Shown in pieces: positions 34,594-43,035 of a DNA stretch of 64,000 nt. Both the position numbers and the translations under genes were made by a program. Under the pieces are notes generated by a model, which saw only the letters and a list, made by a program, of their open reading frames with translations, did no database searches and was not told the origin of the DNA. Numbering within the stretch: the first letter of the stretch is position 1; each line of letters opens with the position of its first letter. The DNA lies in the NCBI RefSeq assembly GCF_001421785.1, contig NZ_LMLB01000001.1, positions 2,172,281 through 2,236,280 on the forward strand, in the 5' to 3' direction. The DNA comes from Sphingomonas sp. Leaf33. Its GTDB lineage: Bacteria > Pseudomonadota > Alphaproteobacteria > Sphingomonadales > Sphingomonadaceae.

Positions 34594-34914
34594 TCAATTC
34601 TCGTCGTCTTCGTCCGCGGTCTTGACGCCCAGATCGTCGTCACCACCCAGATCGACGTCGTCGTCGGCCGAGGGCTCTTCCTCCTCGTCGACGTCCAGTT
34701 CCAGATCGTCGCCGCCCAGATCGCTGTCGGCCTCTTCCTTCTTCTCGGTCTTGACCTGTTCGAACGGCAGCGGCTGCTTCGACTTCAGGATCGGCTCCGG
34801 CTCCCAGTTCACGCCGCACGCGATGCAGGTGACGGGCTCGTCGTTACCGAGGTCGTAGAAACGCGTACCGCACTTCGGGCACGTACGCTTCGTGCCCCAT
34901 TCGGGCTTGATCAT
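34594..34914 (-). CDS. FYDLN acid domain protein (TIGR02300)
   Basis: The 106-residue product has a zinc-ribbon-like N-terminus (CPKCGTRFYDLGNDEPVTCIACG) with the name-giving FYDLN, and a long acidic tail of Asp and Glu (from about residue 64). The family is restricted largely to alphaproteobacteria and its function is unknown. ATG 34914 gives the conserved MIKPEWGTKRTCPKCG start. It is divergent from aroA. Confidence 0.95.
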   Translation of the reverse strand: MIKPEWGTKRTCPKCGTRFYDLGNDEPVTCIACGVNWEPEPILKSKQPLPFEQVKTEKKEEADSDLGGDDLELDVDEEEEPSADDDVDLGGDDDLGVKTADEDDEN

Positions 34915-35024
34915 GGCTGCTCTCGCACTCTTGCGGATAGGGAAAAGGGGTCTTGGCGACCGAAGAGCCGCAAAGTGGGGCGCGCCTTGCCATAGCGCAA
35001 GCGCACTGTCAAAGACCCGCCGCA

Positions 35025-36365
35025 ATGAGCCATGCCACTCCCTCCCCGCGCACGATGGCGCCGCGCGGTGCCCTGACCGGCCGCGTCCGCGTACCCGGCG
35101 ACAAGTCGATCAGTCACCGTTCGCTGATGCTCTCGGCCCTGGCGGTGGGGACAAGCCGGGTCGAAGGCCTGCTGGAGGGTGAGGACGTGCTCGCCACCGC
35201 CGCGGCGATGCGCGCGATGGGCGCGACGATCGAGCGCGATGCGGACGGTGTGTGGCATATCGACGGCGTCGGTGTCGGCGGGCTGCTGCAGCCGGCCACG
35301 GCGCTCGACATGGGCAATTCGGGGACGTCGACGCGGCTGCTGATGGGCCTGGTCGCCTCCCACGCGATCACCGCGACCTTCATCGGCGACGCCTCGCTCA
35401 GCAAGCGGCCGATGGGACGCGTCATAGACCCGCTGTCGACGATGGGCGCGGACGTTACCGCGAGTCCCGGCGGCCGCCTGCCGCTGATGGTGCGCGGGAT
35501 CGTGCCGGCGGTGCCGATCACCTACACGCTGCCCGTCGCCTCGGCGCAGGTGAAGTCGGCGATCCTGCTCGCCGGCCTCAACACGCCGGGCATCACGCGC
35601 GTGATCGAGCCCGTCCCGACCCGAGACCATAGCGAGCGGATGCTGGCCGGGTTCGGCGCGCAATTGACGGTCGAGGACAGCGGCGAAGGCCGCGTCATCT
35701 CGATCCACGGCGAAGCGGAGCTGAAGCCGCAGGCGATCACCGTTCCTGGCGACCCGTCGTCCGCCGCCTTCTGGATGGTCGCCGCATCGATCGTGCCGGG
35801 GTCCGACATCGTCATCGAGAATGTCGGGCTGAACCCGACCCGCGCAGGGCTTGTCTCCGCGTTGAGGATGATGGGGGCAGACATCGTCGAGCAGGACGCC
35901 CGCATCGTCGGTGGTGAGCCGGTCGCCGACCTGCGCGTCCGCCACGCCGCGCTGACCGCTATCGAGGTGCCCGCAGACCTCGCGCCCAGCATGATCGACG
36001 AATATCCCGCGCTGTTCGCCGCGGCGGCCTATGCACAGGGCACGACGATCGCGCGCGGAGCCGAGGAGCTGCGCGTCAAGGAATCCGATCGCATCACCGC
36101 GATGGCGACCGCGTTGACGGCATGCGGGGTCGCGTGCCGCGAATATGAAGACGGCCTGGCCGTCACCGGCACCGGTGGTGATCCGGTTCCGGGCGGCGGG
36201 CGCGTCGAAACGCATCTGGACCACCGCATCGCGATGAGCATGGCGGTCGCAGCGCTGAACGCGCGGGCGCCGATCACGCTGGACGATGCCGGCCCGGTCG
36301 CGACCAGCTATCCCACCTTCTTCGCCACGCTCGACGCGCTGGCGCCGGTCGAGCAGGCGGCATGA
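35025..36365 (+). CDS. aroA: 3-phosphoshikimate 1-carboxyvinyltransferase AroA (EPSP synthase, class II type)
   Basis: It joins PEP to shikimate 3-phosphate. The 446-residue product follows the class II (CP4-like) pattern throughout: PGDKSISHRSLM, GLLEGEDV, FIGDASLSKRPMGRV, LLAGLNTPGITRVIEP, NPTRAGLV, APSMIDEYP, ELRVKESDR, HLDHRIAMS. In the CP4 enzyme residue 100 is Ala and this hinders glyphosate; here the aligned residue in GNSGTS is Gly100, as in sensitive enzymes. ATG 35025 gives the family N-terminus (MSH...). It overlaps cmk by four bases. Confidence 0.97.
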   Translation: MSHATPSPRTMAPRGALTGRVRVPGDKSISHRSLMLSALAVGTSRVEGLLEGEDVLATAAAMRAMGATIERDADGVWHIDGVGVGGLLQPATALDMGNSGTSTRLLMGLVASHAITATFIGDASLSKRPMGRVIDPLSTMGADVTASPGGRLPLMVRGIVPAVPITYTLPVASAQVKSAILLAGLNTPGITRVIEPVPTRDHSERMLAGFGAQLTVEDSGEGRVISIHGEAELKPQAITVPGDPSSAAFWMVAASIVPGSDIVIENVGLNPTRAGLVSALRMMGADIVEQDARIVGGEPVADLRVRHAALTAIEVPADLAPSMIDEYPALFAAAAYAQGTTIARGAEELRVKESDRITAMATALTACGVACREYEDGLAVTGTGGDPVPGGGRVETHLDHRIAMSMAVAALNARAPITLDDAGPVATSYPTFFATLDALAPVEQAA

Positions 36366-36994
36366 TCATCGCGGTTGATGGCCCCGCCGCCTCGGGCAAG
36401 GGTACGATTTCGAAGGCGCTGGCCCGGCATTACAAGCTGCCGCACCTTGACACCGGCCTGCTGTACCGCGCGGTCGCCGCGACGGTGCTCGACCACGCGC
36501 TCGATCCGGAAATCGAGGCGGACGCCGTCGCCAGTTGCGACTTCGACGAGGCGTTGCTGGGCGACGTTCGGCTGAAGGACGATGCGATCGGCAAGACCGC
36601 CTCGGTCGTGTCCGCGCATCCGCTGGTCCGTGCCGCACTGCTCCAGCGGCAGAAGCGCTTTGCCGCGCAACCCGGCGGTGCCGTGCTGGATGGCCGCGAC
36701 ATCGGAACCGTCATTGCGCCGAATGCCGTCGCCAAGCTGTTCGTGAAGGCGACCCCGATGATCCGTGCCCAGCGTCGCCATGCCGAACTGCGCAGTCGTG
36801 GGTCCAACGCCAGCCTCGACCGCGTGCTCGCAGATATCCGCGCCCGCGACGAACGCGACAGCTCGCGCAGCCAGGCGCCGCTGAAGGCTGCTGTGGATGC
36901 CGTGGTCCTCGACACCAGCTTTCTGTCGATCGAGGCATCGATCCAGCGCGCGGTGGCGATCGTGGATACGGCAGTGGCGCGGCACCGGCTGTAG
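36362..36994 (+). CDS. cmk: (d)CMP kinase
   Basis: It phosphorylates CMP and dCMP. The 210-residue product has the P-loop GPAASGKGTISKALA, LPHLDTGLLYRAVA, VLDGRDIGTVIAPNA and the C-terminal LDTSFLSIEA. It is coupled to aroA by ATGA. In many proteobacteria cmk is followed directly by rpsA; here a minus-strand block of four genes separates them. Confidence 0.96.
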   Translation: MIIAVDGPAASGKGTISKALARHYKLPHLDTGLLYRAVAATVLDHALDPEIEADAVASCDFDEALLGDVRLKDDAIGKTASVVSAHPLVRAALLQRQKRFAAQPGGAVLDGRDIGTVIAPNAVAKLFVKATPMIRAQRRHAELRSRGSNASLDRVLADIRARDERDSSRSQAPLKAAVDAVVLDTSFLSIEASIQRAVAIVDTAVARHRL

Positions 36995-37021
36995 GTCGCC
37001 CGGCACCAGGTGCCGGGCGAC
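36995..37021. terminator. hairpin between convergent cmk and aquaporin genes
   Basis: GTCGCCCGGCAC and GTGCCGGGCGAC are exact complements around a CAG loop, starting at the base after the cmk stop codon. No T run follows on either strand, so it may only slow polymerase or protect the mRNA end. Confidence 0.5.
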
Positions 37022-37028
37022 TTGAAGG

Positions 37029-37847
37029 TCAGCGTGAATTGTCCTGCGGCTGACCGCTCTCGACCATCAGCTCGACGGGCGTGTCGCCGATCGGTCCGGG
37101 CGACTGGTCAGTCTCGTTATGCGCGAACAACCAGCGGCCGATCAGACCAGCCGCGGCGGCACCCGCGATCGGGGCGAGCCAGAACAGCCACAACTGCGAC
37201 AACGCCCATCCGCCGACGAACAGCGCCTGGCCCGTGCTGCGCGCGGGATTGACCGAAGTATTGTCGATCGGGATCGAGACGAGGTGGATGAGCGTCAGCG
37301 CAAGGCCGATCGCCAGCGGCGCAAACGGCGCGGGCGAGCGTTCGTCGGTTGCGCCGATGATGACGATCAGGAAGCCGGCGGTCAGCACCGCCTCGGCAGT
37401 GAAAGCGGCAGCCATCGAATAGCCGCCCGGCGAATGCGCGCCGTAGCCGTTCGCGGCGAAACCGCTCGCGACGAGATCAAACCCGGGAACGCCGCCAGTG
37501 AGCGTGGCAAGGATCGCGGCAGCAAGGATCGCGCCGACGAGTTGGGCAACGATGTAGCCGGGCAGGTCGCGGGCCGAGAAGCGGCCGGCGACGGTCAGCC
37601 CGATGCTTACCGCAGGGTTGAAATGCCCGCCGGAAATGAAGCCGACGGCAAATGCCATCGTGAAGACGGTCAGGCCGAAGGCGAGCGACACGCCGAGCAG
37701 GCCGATCGATCCCGGGACTGCCGTACCCGCGGCCAGGACAGCGGCACCGCAGCCGCCCAGCACGAGCCAGAAGGTGCCGAACGCCTCTGCCGCCAGACGC
37801 CGCGCCGCTGCAATCGGCCGCGGCCGTGATACTGGTTGGATTGCCAT
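37029..37847 (-). CDS. aqpZ: aquaporin Z-type water channel
   Basis: The 272-residue product is a six-helix MIP channel with two NPA boxes (HFNPAVS, Asn77-Ala79; TSVNPARS, Asn200-Ala202). His188 and Arg203 fit the narrow selectivity filter of water-specific aquaporins rather than glycerol facilitators. A hydrophilic C-terminal tail of about 35 residues is longer than in E. coli AqpZ. It heads a minus-strand group with CsbD and a mechanosensitive channel. Confidence 0.93.
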   Translation of the reverse strand: MAIQPVSRPRPIAAARRLAAEAFGTFWLVLGGCGAAVLAAGTAVPGSIGLLGVSLAFGLTVFTMAFAVGFISGGHFNPAVSIGLTVAGRFSARDLPGYIVAQLVGAILAAAILATLTGGVPGFDLVASGFAANGYGAHSPGGYSMAAAFTAEAVLTAGFLIVIIGATDERSPAPFAPLAIGLALTLIHLVSIPIDNTSVNPARSTGQALFVGGWALSQLWLFWLAPIAGAAAAGLIGRWLFAHNETDQSPGPIGDTPVELMVESGQPQDNSR

Positions 37848-37921
37848 GGTGTCGCTCGCTCCGGATGAGGAGAGCGACGTGGGCCCGTCACACGTGCGAC
37901 GGCCCCACGTCGTCGCGCGGA

Positions 37922-38206
37922 TTACTTGCCGCGCAGGGTGTTGATTATGGCGATGCCGAGCACTCCGCCAAGGGCCGCTGCCGTGAACGGACGCTCGCGC
38001 ATGAACTGGCGGGCATAGTCGACCACCGGACGGATGGTGTCCTCGACCGCATCGCGGGCGTCGCCGATCGTCTGCTGGACCGTTCCGGTCGCCTGGTCGG
38101 CGCGACCTTCCGCCTCGATCTGCTTGTCGCCAAGCGCCGCGCCGACGCCTTCCTTGATCTTGCCCCCCAGGGTGTTTGCCGTGCCGGTCAGGGTATCGCT
38201 ATTCAT
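37922..38206 (-). CDS. CsbD family stress protein with C-terminal membrane helix
   Basis: The 94-residue product has the CsbD core ([37 protein letters not shown]) and, unlike plain CsbD proteins, an extra C-terminal hydrophobic helix ([20 protein letters not shown]). CsbD proteins are general-stress proteins of unknown action. It overlaps the upstream channel gene by four bases. Confidence 0.9.
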   Translation of the reverse strand: MNSDTLTGTANTLGGKIKEGVGAALGDKQIEAEGRADQATGTVQQTIGDARDAVEDTIRPVVDYARQFMRERPFTAAALGGVLGIAIINTLRGK

Positions 38207-39567
38207 CGGAAGTCTCCGTCGTTGGTGTGTGTTGGGGTGTCGGAACGTGCCGAGGCGTCAGATGGCTGCATCATCTGGGCGACTGGCTGGTCCTCGCCCC
38301 GGTTCAGCATCCGGGTGACCGCACGGCGGGCAGGCTCGCGACCGCCGAGACCAAAGGCGAGAGCGAACGCGACGGCGACCGCACCCAGCAGCAGGCCGAA
38401 CGCCATGTTGATGATGTCGTCGGCCAGGCCCATGAAACGCAGGCCGATCGCGGTGCCCAGGATGATGATCGCGACGCGTACGACCGGTGCCGCAACCTGC
38501 GTCCCGCCGTCACCATGACGCTCGATCGCCTGCGCGATCAAACGGGCGATGACGACCGCGGCAAAGATGATGACCGCGCCGAATACGACCTGCCCGAACA
38601 GCGTCAGCATTTCGGCCATGATCCGTGAGCCATAGGTGAAGTTCAGCTGGCGGAACGCTTCCATCAGGCCGAAGATCAGCACGGCGATGAACACGCCCTG
38701 CCCGGCCAGACGCGATGGGCGGAACCCGTCGCTGTCGGTGACACTGCCGTCGCTGGCAGCGGATACCGGCGAGTCCTGACGCAGGATGCCGATCGCGCCG
38801 ACCGACCGGTCGAAGGCGGTCGTGGCCAGGAACTGCGTCAGCAGGCGCGATGCGAAGCGGCCGATGGCATAGGCAACGGCCAGGATCAGGCCGGCAGCGA
38901 TGACGTGCGGGATGGCGTCGAGGATGATCCGCAGCATGGCGGTCGCCGGCTGCGAGATGGCCGCGATGTTCAGCGTGTCCAGCGCCGCGATCGCCACGGG
39001 AATGATGATCAGCGCAAAGACGATCGCGCCCAGCGTGCGCGACAGCATCGTCGGGTCGGTCGGCGTATCGCCACCCAGCCGCGACGACAGCCGCTCGAGG
39101 TTGCTGGCGGTCACCACCGCTTCGACGGCCTTGCGCGCGACCTTCGCCAGGACATAGCCCAGGAAGAAGATCAGGCCGGCGCCGATGATGTGCGGCACGG
39201 CCTGGCCGAACCCGCGGAGCATATCGCCCAGTGGCCCGGTCGCCCCGGTCAGCCCCAGCGGCTGGGTCGCCAGAAACAGCGCGATCAGCAGCACGACCCA
39301 ATAGACGGCATCGCCGACTTGTGCGCCGATGCTCGAGGGGTGACGCGCATCGATGCCGGGTTCGTTCGCGTGGCGCCCGAGCGGTGTCCGGTTGACCAGC
39401 CGCGCAACGCCCCATTTCGCCGCGCGCGCGATACCCCAGCCGATTAGCAGGATGACGAGCGCCGCGATGATCCGCGGCGCCCATTCCTCGACATACAGCA
39501 GCAGCTGCGCCCCGAATTCGCGGGTACTGGACACGACCGTGCCCCCCGCAAGATTGACGTCATTCAT
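38203..39567 (-). CDS. mechanosensitive ion channel family protein (CmpX-like, conserved TM-helix repeats)
   Basis: The 454-residue product contains repeated modules of glycine-rich helices (RIIAALVILLIGWGIARAAKWGVARL, HIIGAGLIFFLGYVLAKVARKAVEAV, HVIAAGLILAVAYAIGRFASRLL, FGQVVFGAVIIFAAVVIARLIAQAI), the conserved TM-helix family, and a last MscS-like pore stretch (FGLLLGAVAVAFALAFGLGGREPA). It is probably an osmotic safety or ion channel of the inner membrane. It is coupled to csbD. Confidence 0.87.
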   Translation of the reverse strand: MNDVNLAGGTVVSSTREFGAQLLLYVEEWAPRIIAALVILLIGWGIARAAKWGVARLVNRTPLGRHANEPGIDARHPSSIGAQVGDAVYWVVLLIALFLATQPLGLTGATGPLGDMLRGFGQAVPHIIGAGLIFFLGYVLAKVARKAVEAVVTASNLERLSSRLGGDTPTDPTMLSRTLGAIVFALIIIPVAIAALDTLNIAAISQPATAMLRIILDAIPHVIAAGLILAVAYAIGRFASRLLTQFLATTAFDRSVGAIGILRQDSPVSAASDGSVTDSDGFRPSRLAGQGVFIAVLIFGLMEAFRQLNFTYGSRIMAEMLTLFGQVVFGAVIIFAAVVIARLIAQAIERHGDGGTQVAAPVVRVAIIILGTAIGLRFMGLADDIINMAFGLLLGAVAVAFALAFGLGGREPARRAVTRMLNRGEDQPVAQMMQPSDASARSDTPTHTNDGDFR

Positions 39568-39639
39568 GAGTGTTCGAACCCTGTCGTTTTCTTGTAAATG
39601 TCAGGTGATGCGTGGCCGGCCCCGCGGTCACGCCGCCGA

Positions 39640-39996
39640 CTACATCGCAGCCGATGGATTGGTGATGATGCCGCAGCCGGCGGCAGCCTTTGCGACCTCC
39701 AGGGGAACCTTCGGATCCTTGACCTGTGTCGACACGCGGATGAAGTCATCGATGGTCAGGCGGCCCGGCGTCGTGTCGCCCTCGCGCGACGCGCGCGCCG
39801 CACGGCCCAGCTGCTGCAACTGACCGATCGACAGATTGGCCTCCAGCCGATCGCCGACGCACTGCGACTGGTCGGGCTGAAAACCATAGCCCTCCAGCGA
39901 ACTTGCGATCTTGGCAGACGGATTGACGCAGCCGCCAAGCAATGCGGCTGCACCGAAGACGATCGTCAGACCTGCGGTTTTCGCATGAAATGCCAT
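39640..39996 (-). CDS. small lipoprotein of unknown function
   Basis: The 118-residue product has a lipoprotein signal (MAFHAKTAGLTIVFGAAALLGGC, lipobox LLGGC), then a helical region GYGFQPDQSQCVGDRLEANLSIGQLQQLGRAARASREGD and TIDDFIRVSTQVKDPKVPLEVAKAAAGCG. Three later cysteines could form disulfides. ATG 39996 has GGGAAGG nine bases upstream; the longer frame lacks this. I do not recognise the family. Confidence 0.72.
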   Translation of the reverse strand: MAFHAKTAGLTIVFGAAALLGGCVNPSAKIASSLEGYGFQPDQSQCVGDRLEANLSIGQLQQLGRAARASREGDTTPGRLTIDDFIRVSTQVKDPKVPLEVAKAAAGCGIITNPSAAM

Positions 39997-40464
39997 GATT
40001 ACGTACCTTCCCATCATCAGGTACGTCGAAACTCGCGAGGGGTTGCGAGTTTCCTGGTATCTTTGCACTATGTCTTGCGCTGTTTCGCCAGCAATATCAT
40101 GCTACGCTAACGAATTCGGTCGCGGCACCTCACTCAGTCGTGCGACATCTTCCACGCACGGCGCGACCACCGGATCACATCGGCCGATCGCCCGGTGCCT
40201 GTGCGACGGGCCGCCCCCTGCGCATCTTGCCAATTTGCTCCCTGCCCGCTAAGGGCGCCACGGTCCGACGAGCGTCCCGCGCTCGCGGAGGACGGCGCCG
40301 GTCCCGGCCGACGCGCCCTTTTCGCTACCCGCGTTGAGTTGTCCCCCGCGAGTGCGCCGCCTGCGCGGATGCCGCGTTCGACGTTCGGTCGCCGCGGCGG
40401 ATCGGCTAGAAGACCGCCGGAGACAACCGGCCGGCCGGAAAAACGACTGAGGACTGACCCTTAT
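39997..40464 (+). promoter_or_regulatory. long upstream region of rpsA with possible structured leader
   Basis: There is no gene in these 468 bases. AAGGGCGC (40251-40258) and GCGCCCTT (40313-40320) pair around an interior that folds further (GAGCG-TCCCG-CGCTC), and TT follows the second arm, giving four T bases in a row. This resembles either a terminator or a structured mRNA leader. S1 is known to regulate its own synthesis in other bacteria, but I cannot show such a site here. Confidence 0.35.
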
Positions 40465-42171
40465 ATGGCAACTGCCGCCAACCCCACCCGCGACGATTTC
40501 GCCGCGCTGCTCGACGAGACGTTCGGCGCCGCCGACAGCTTCGAAGGCCGTGTCGTCGTCGGTACCGTCACTGCGATCGAGAACGACCTGGCCGTGATCG
40601 ACGTCGGCCTGAAGAGCGAAGGCCGCGTGCCGCTGCGCGAATTCGCCGCACCGGGCCAGAAGGCCGAGCTGAAGGTCGGTGACGAAGTCCATGTCTATGT
40701 CGACCGCGTCGAGAACGCGAACGGCGAAGCGATGCTGTCGCGCGACCGCGCACGCCGCGAAGCCGCCTGGGACAAGCTGGAAGGCGAATTTGCCCAGAAC
40801 AACCGCGTCGAGGGCGTGATCTTCGGCCGGGTGAAGGGTGGCTTCACCGTCGACCTGTCGGGCGCTGTTGCGTTCCTGCCGGGCTCGCAGGTCGATATCC
40901 GCCCGGTCCGCGACGTGACCCCGCTGATGGACATCCCGCAGCCGTTCCAGATCCTGAAGATGGACCGCAAGCGTGGCAACATCGTCGTCAGCCGCCGCGC
41001 GGTGCTGGAAGAGACCCGCGCCGAGCAGCGTTCGGGCCTGATCCAGTCGCTGCATGAAGGTCAGATCATCGACGGCGTCGTCAAGAACATCACCGATTAC
41101 GGTGCGTTCGTCGACCTGGGCGGCATCGATGGCCTGCTGCACGTCACCGACCTGTCGTACAAGCGTGTCGGCCACCCGAACGAGGTGCTGAACATCGGCG
41201 ACACCGTGAAGGTGCAGATCATCCGCATCAACAAGGACACGCAGCGCATCTCGCTCGGTATGAAGCAGCTCGAGAGCGATCCGTGGGATGGCGCGAGCGC
41301 CAAGTATCCGGTCGGCGCCAAGCTGTCGGGCCGCGTCACGAACATCACCGAATATGGTGCGTTCGTCGAGCTGGAAGCCGGCATCGAGGGCCTGGTCCAC
41401 GTCAGCGAAATGTCCTGGACCAAGAAGAACGTCCATCCGGGCAAGATCGTGTCGACCAGCCAGGAAGTCGAAGTCGTCGTCCTGGAAGTCGATGCCGAGA
41501 AGCGTCGCATCTCGCTCGGCCTCAAGCAGGCGCAGAACAACCCGTGGGAAGCCTTCGAGGCAGCGCACCCGGTCGGTTCGACCGTCGAGGGCGAAGTCAA
41601 GAACGCGACCGAATTCGGTCTGTTCATCGGCCTGGACAACGATGTCGACGGCATGGTCCACATGTCGGACATCGCCTGGGGCATCTCGGGTGAAGACGCG
41701 CTCAACCTGCACCGCAAGGGCGAGACGGTTCAGGCCGTCGTGCTCGCGATCGAGCCGGACAAGGAGCGTATCTCGCTCGGCATGAAGCAGCTCGAGCGTG
41801 GTGGTCCGGTCCAGGCCGGCGCCGGCGACAAGCTGAACAAGAATGCGATCGTGACCGTGACCGTGCTCGAAGTCCGCGATGCGGGCCTCGAAGTGCAGCA
41901 GGGCGACGATGGCGCGACCGGCTTCATCAAGCGCACCGACCTCGGCCGCGACCGCGACGAGCAGCGTCCGGAGCGGTTCCAGGTCGGCCAGAAGTTCGAC
42001 GCGATGGTCACCGGCTTCGATCGTTCGAAGAAGCCGACCTTCTCGATCAAGGCGATGCAGATCGCCGAAGAGAAGCAGGCCGTGCAGCAGTATGGCTCGT
42101 CCGATTCGGGTGCGTCGCTGGGCGACATCCTCGGCGAGGCGCTGAAGGCGCGGAACTCCGAGACGAAGTAA
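40465..42171 (+). CDS. rpsA: 30S ribosomal protein S1
   Basis: S1 brings structured mRNA to the 30S subunit. The 568-residue product contains six S1 (OB-fold) repeats; repeats 3-6 show the RNA-binding signatures [70 protein letters not shown]. The start is ATG 40465 ([21 protein letters not shown]). A strong terminator follows. ihfB lies 155 bases after, the usual rpsA-ihfB order. Confidence 0.98.
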   Translation: MATAANPTRDDFAALLDETFGAADSFEGRVVVGTVTAIENDLAVIDVGLKSEGRVPLREFAAPGQKAELKVGDEVHVYVDRVENANGEAMLSRDRARREAAWDKLEGEFAQNNRVEGVIFGRVKGGFTVDLSGAVAFLPGSQVDIRPVRDVTPLMDIPQPFQILKMDRKRGNIVVSRRAVLEETRAEQRSGLIQSLHEGQIIDGVVKNITDYGAFVDLGGIDGLLHVTDLSYKRVGHPNEVLNIGDTVKVQIIRINKDTQRISLGMKQLESDPWDGASAKYPVGAKLSGRVTNITEYGAFVELEAGIEGLVHVSEMSWTKKNVHPGKIVSTSQEVEVVVLEVDAEKRRISLGLKQAQNNPWEAFEAAHPVGSTVEGEVKNATEFGLFIGLDNDVDGMVHMSDIAWGISGEDALNLHRKGETVQAVVLAIEPDKERISLGMKQLERGGPVQAGAGDKLNKNAIVTVTVLEVRDAGLEVQQGDDGATGFIKRTDLGRDRDEQRPERFQVGQKFDAMVTGFDRSKKPTFSIKAMQIAEEKQAVQQYGSSDSGASLGDILGEALKARNSETK

Positions 42172-42194
42172 TCCAAGTCATTGGATCAAAACGG

Positions 42195-42223
42195 GGCGGT
42201 GGAGCGATCCACCGCCTTTTTTT
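42195..42223 (+). terminator. rho-independent terminator after rpsA
   Basis: GGCGGTGGA (42195-42203) and TCCACCGCC (42208-42216) form a nine-base stem with a GCGA tetraloop, followed by seven T bases. Confidence 0.96.
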
Positions 42224-42326
42224 GTGCCTGAGGATTGATGAGGATCATAACGAAGGCGTAAGAGAGTGCACGCAAGGCGGGCCGATCGTGGCTGTCGTCG
42301 TACGGGGACGCTCTTGGGGGGGCGGA

Positions 42327-42605
42327 ATGATCCGGTCAGAATTGGTCCAGTTACTAGCGCGCGATCATTCCGATCTGACGACGCGCGATATCGAAAAGAT
42401 CGTCGAGGTCTTCTTCGAACAGATCGTGTCGCGGCTGATCGCCGACGGCCGCGTGGAATTGCGTGGCTTCGGCGCCTTCTCCACCCGCGCCCGCGACGCC
42501 CGCACCGGCCGCAACCCGCGCACCGGCGAGTCGGTCGATGTCGGCGCCAAGCGGGTGCCGTATTTCAAGCCCGGCAAGGACATGCGGGGAAGGCTGAATG
42601 TGTGA
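42327..42605 (+). CDS. ihfB: integration host factor subunit beta
   Basis: This is one half of the IHF heterodimer that bends DNA sharply. The 92-residue product has [26 protein letters not shown], the beta-arm [28 protein letters not shown] with the intercalating proline, and [11 protein letters not shown]. Length and sequence are typical. It follows the rpsA terminator and so has its own promoter. Confidence 0.96.
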   Translation: MIRSELVQLLARDHSDLTTRDIEKIVEVFFEQIVSRLIADGRVELRGFGAFSTRARDARTGRNPRTGESVDVGAKRVPYFKPGKDMRGRLNV

Positions 42606-42753
42606 GAGGCGGCGGCATGTAACGGAGTTACTTGCCGACTCGTCGAGCACCGGCCGGCGTCGCGCCTAGCGACGTCCGACGTAACGACGCGGCTTTGCCG
42701 CGGCGCGAATTTCAGCCAAGAGTTCCTGAATGAACATCAAAGCGCGCAGAGCC

Positions 42754-42776
42754 GTCATGCGAGTAAATCGCATGAC
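42754..42776. repeat. perfect inverted repeat at the left end of the tandem repeat
   Basis: GTCATGCGA (42754-42762) and TCGCATGAC (42768-42776) are exact complements around a GTAAA loop. Confidence 0.6.
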
Positions 42777-42943
42777 GTCGGACGGGCTGTTGCCCGCCGG
42801 CCGGCTCGACGAAGTCCTGAACAAGCTTCGCTTGTGTCTGGCTCCGTCAGCGCTAAATCGCATGACGTCGGACAGGCTGTCGCCTGCCGGCCGGCTCGAT
42901 CGAGTCTGGAACAAGCTGCGCTTGTCCCTCGCTCGATCAGCGC
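42764..42943 (+). repeat. two tandem copies of a 90-bp repeat abutting tRNA-Leu
   Basis: Copy 1 (42764-42853) and copy 2 (42854-42943) both start TAAATCGCATGACGTCGGAC and end CAGCGC. Differences include paired changes that keep small hairpins (ACAAGC-TTC-GCTTGT versus ACAAGC-TGC-GCTTGT). The last base of copy 2 is the base before tRNA-Leu. Because the period is 90, the open frame through it shows a repeated 30-residue peptide, which I take as a by-product. The preceding 42606-42763 holds no gene. Confidence 0.85.
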
Positions 42944-43030
42944 GCGGACGTGGCGAAATTGGTAGACGCACGGGACTTAAAATCCCTCGCCCGTACGGGT
43001 GTGCGGGTTCGAGTCCCGCCGTCCGCACCA
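42944..43030 (+). tRNA. tRNA-Leu (anticodon TAA)
   Basis: Class II tRNA with a long variable arm (TCGCCCGTACGGGTG). Acceptor GCGGACG pairs with CGTCCGC, the anticodon loop is CTTAAAA, the T arm GCGGG-TTCGAGT-CCCGC, and CCA is encoded at 43028-43030. The anticodon TAA reads TTA, a rare codon in this GC-rich genome. Confidence 0.97.
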
Positions 43031-43035
43031 TTATC

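Noticed and set aside
42764..42943. Tandem repeat as a CRISPR array
   Set aside because: There are only two directly adjacent 90-base copies, no spacers and no cas genes.
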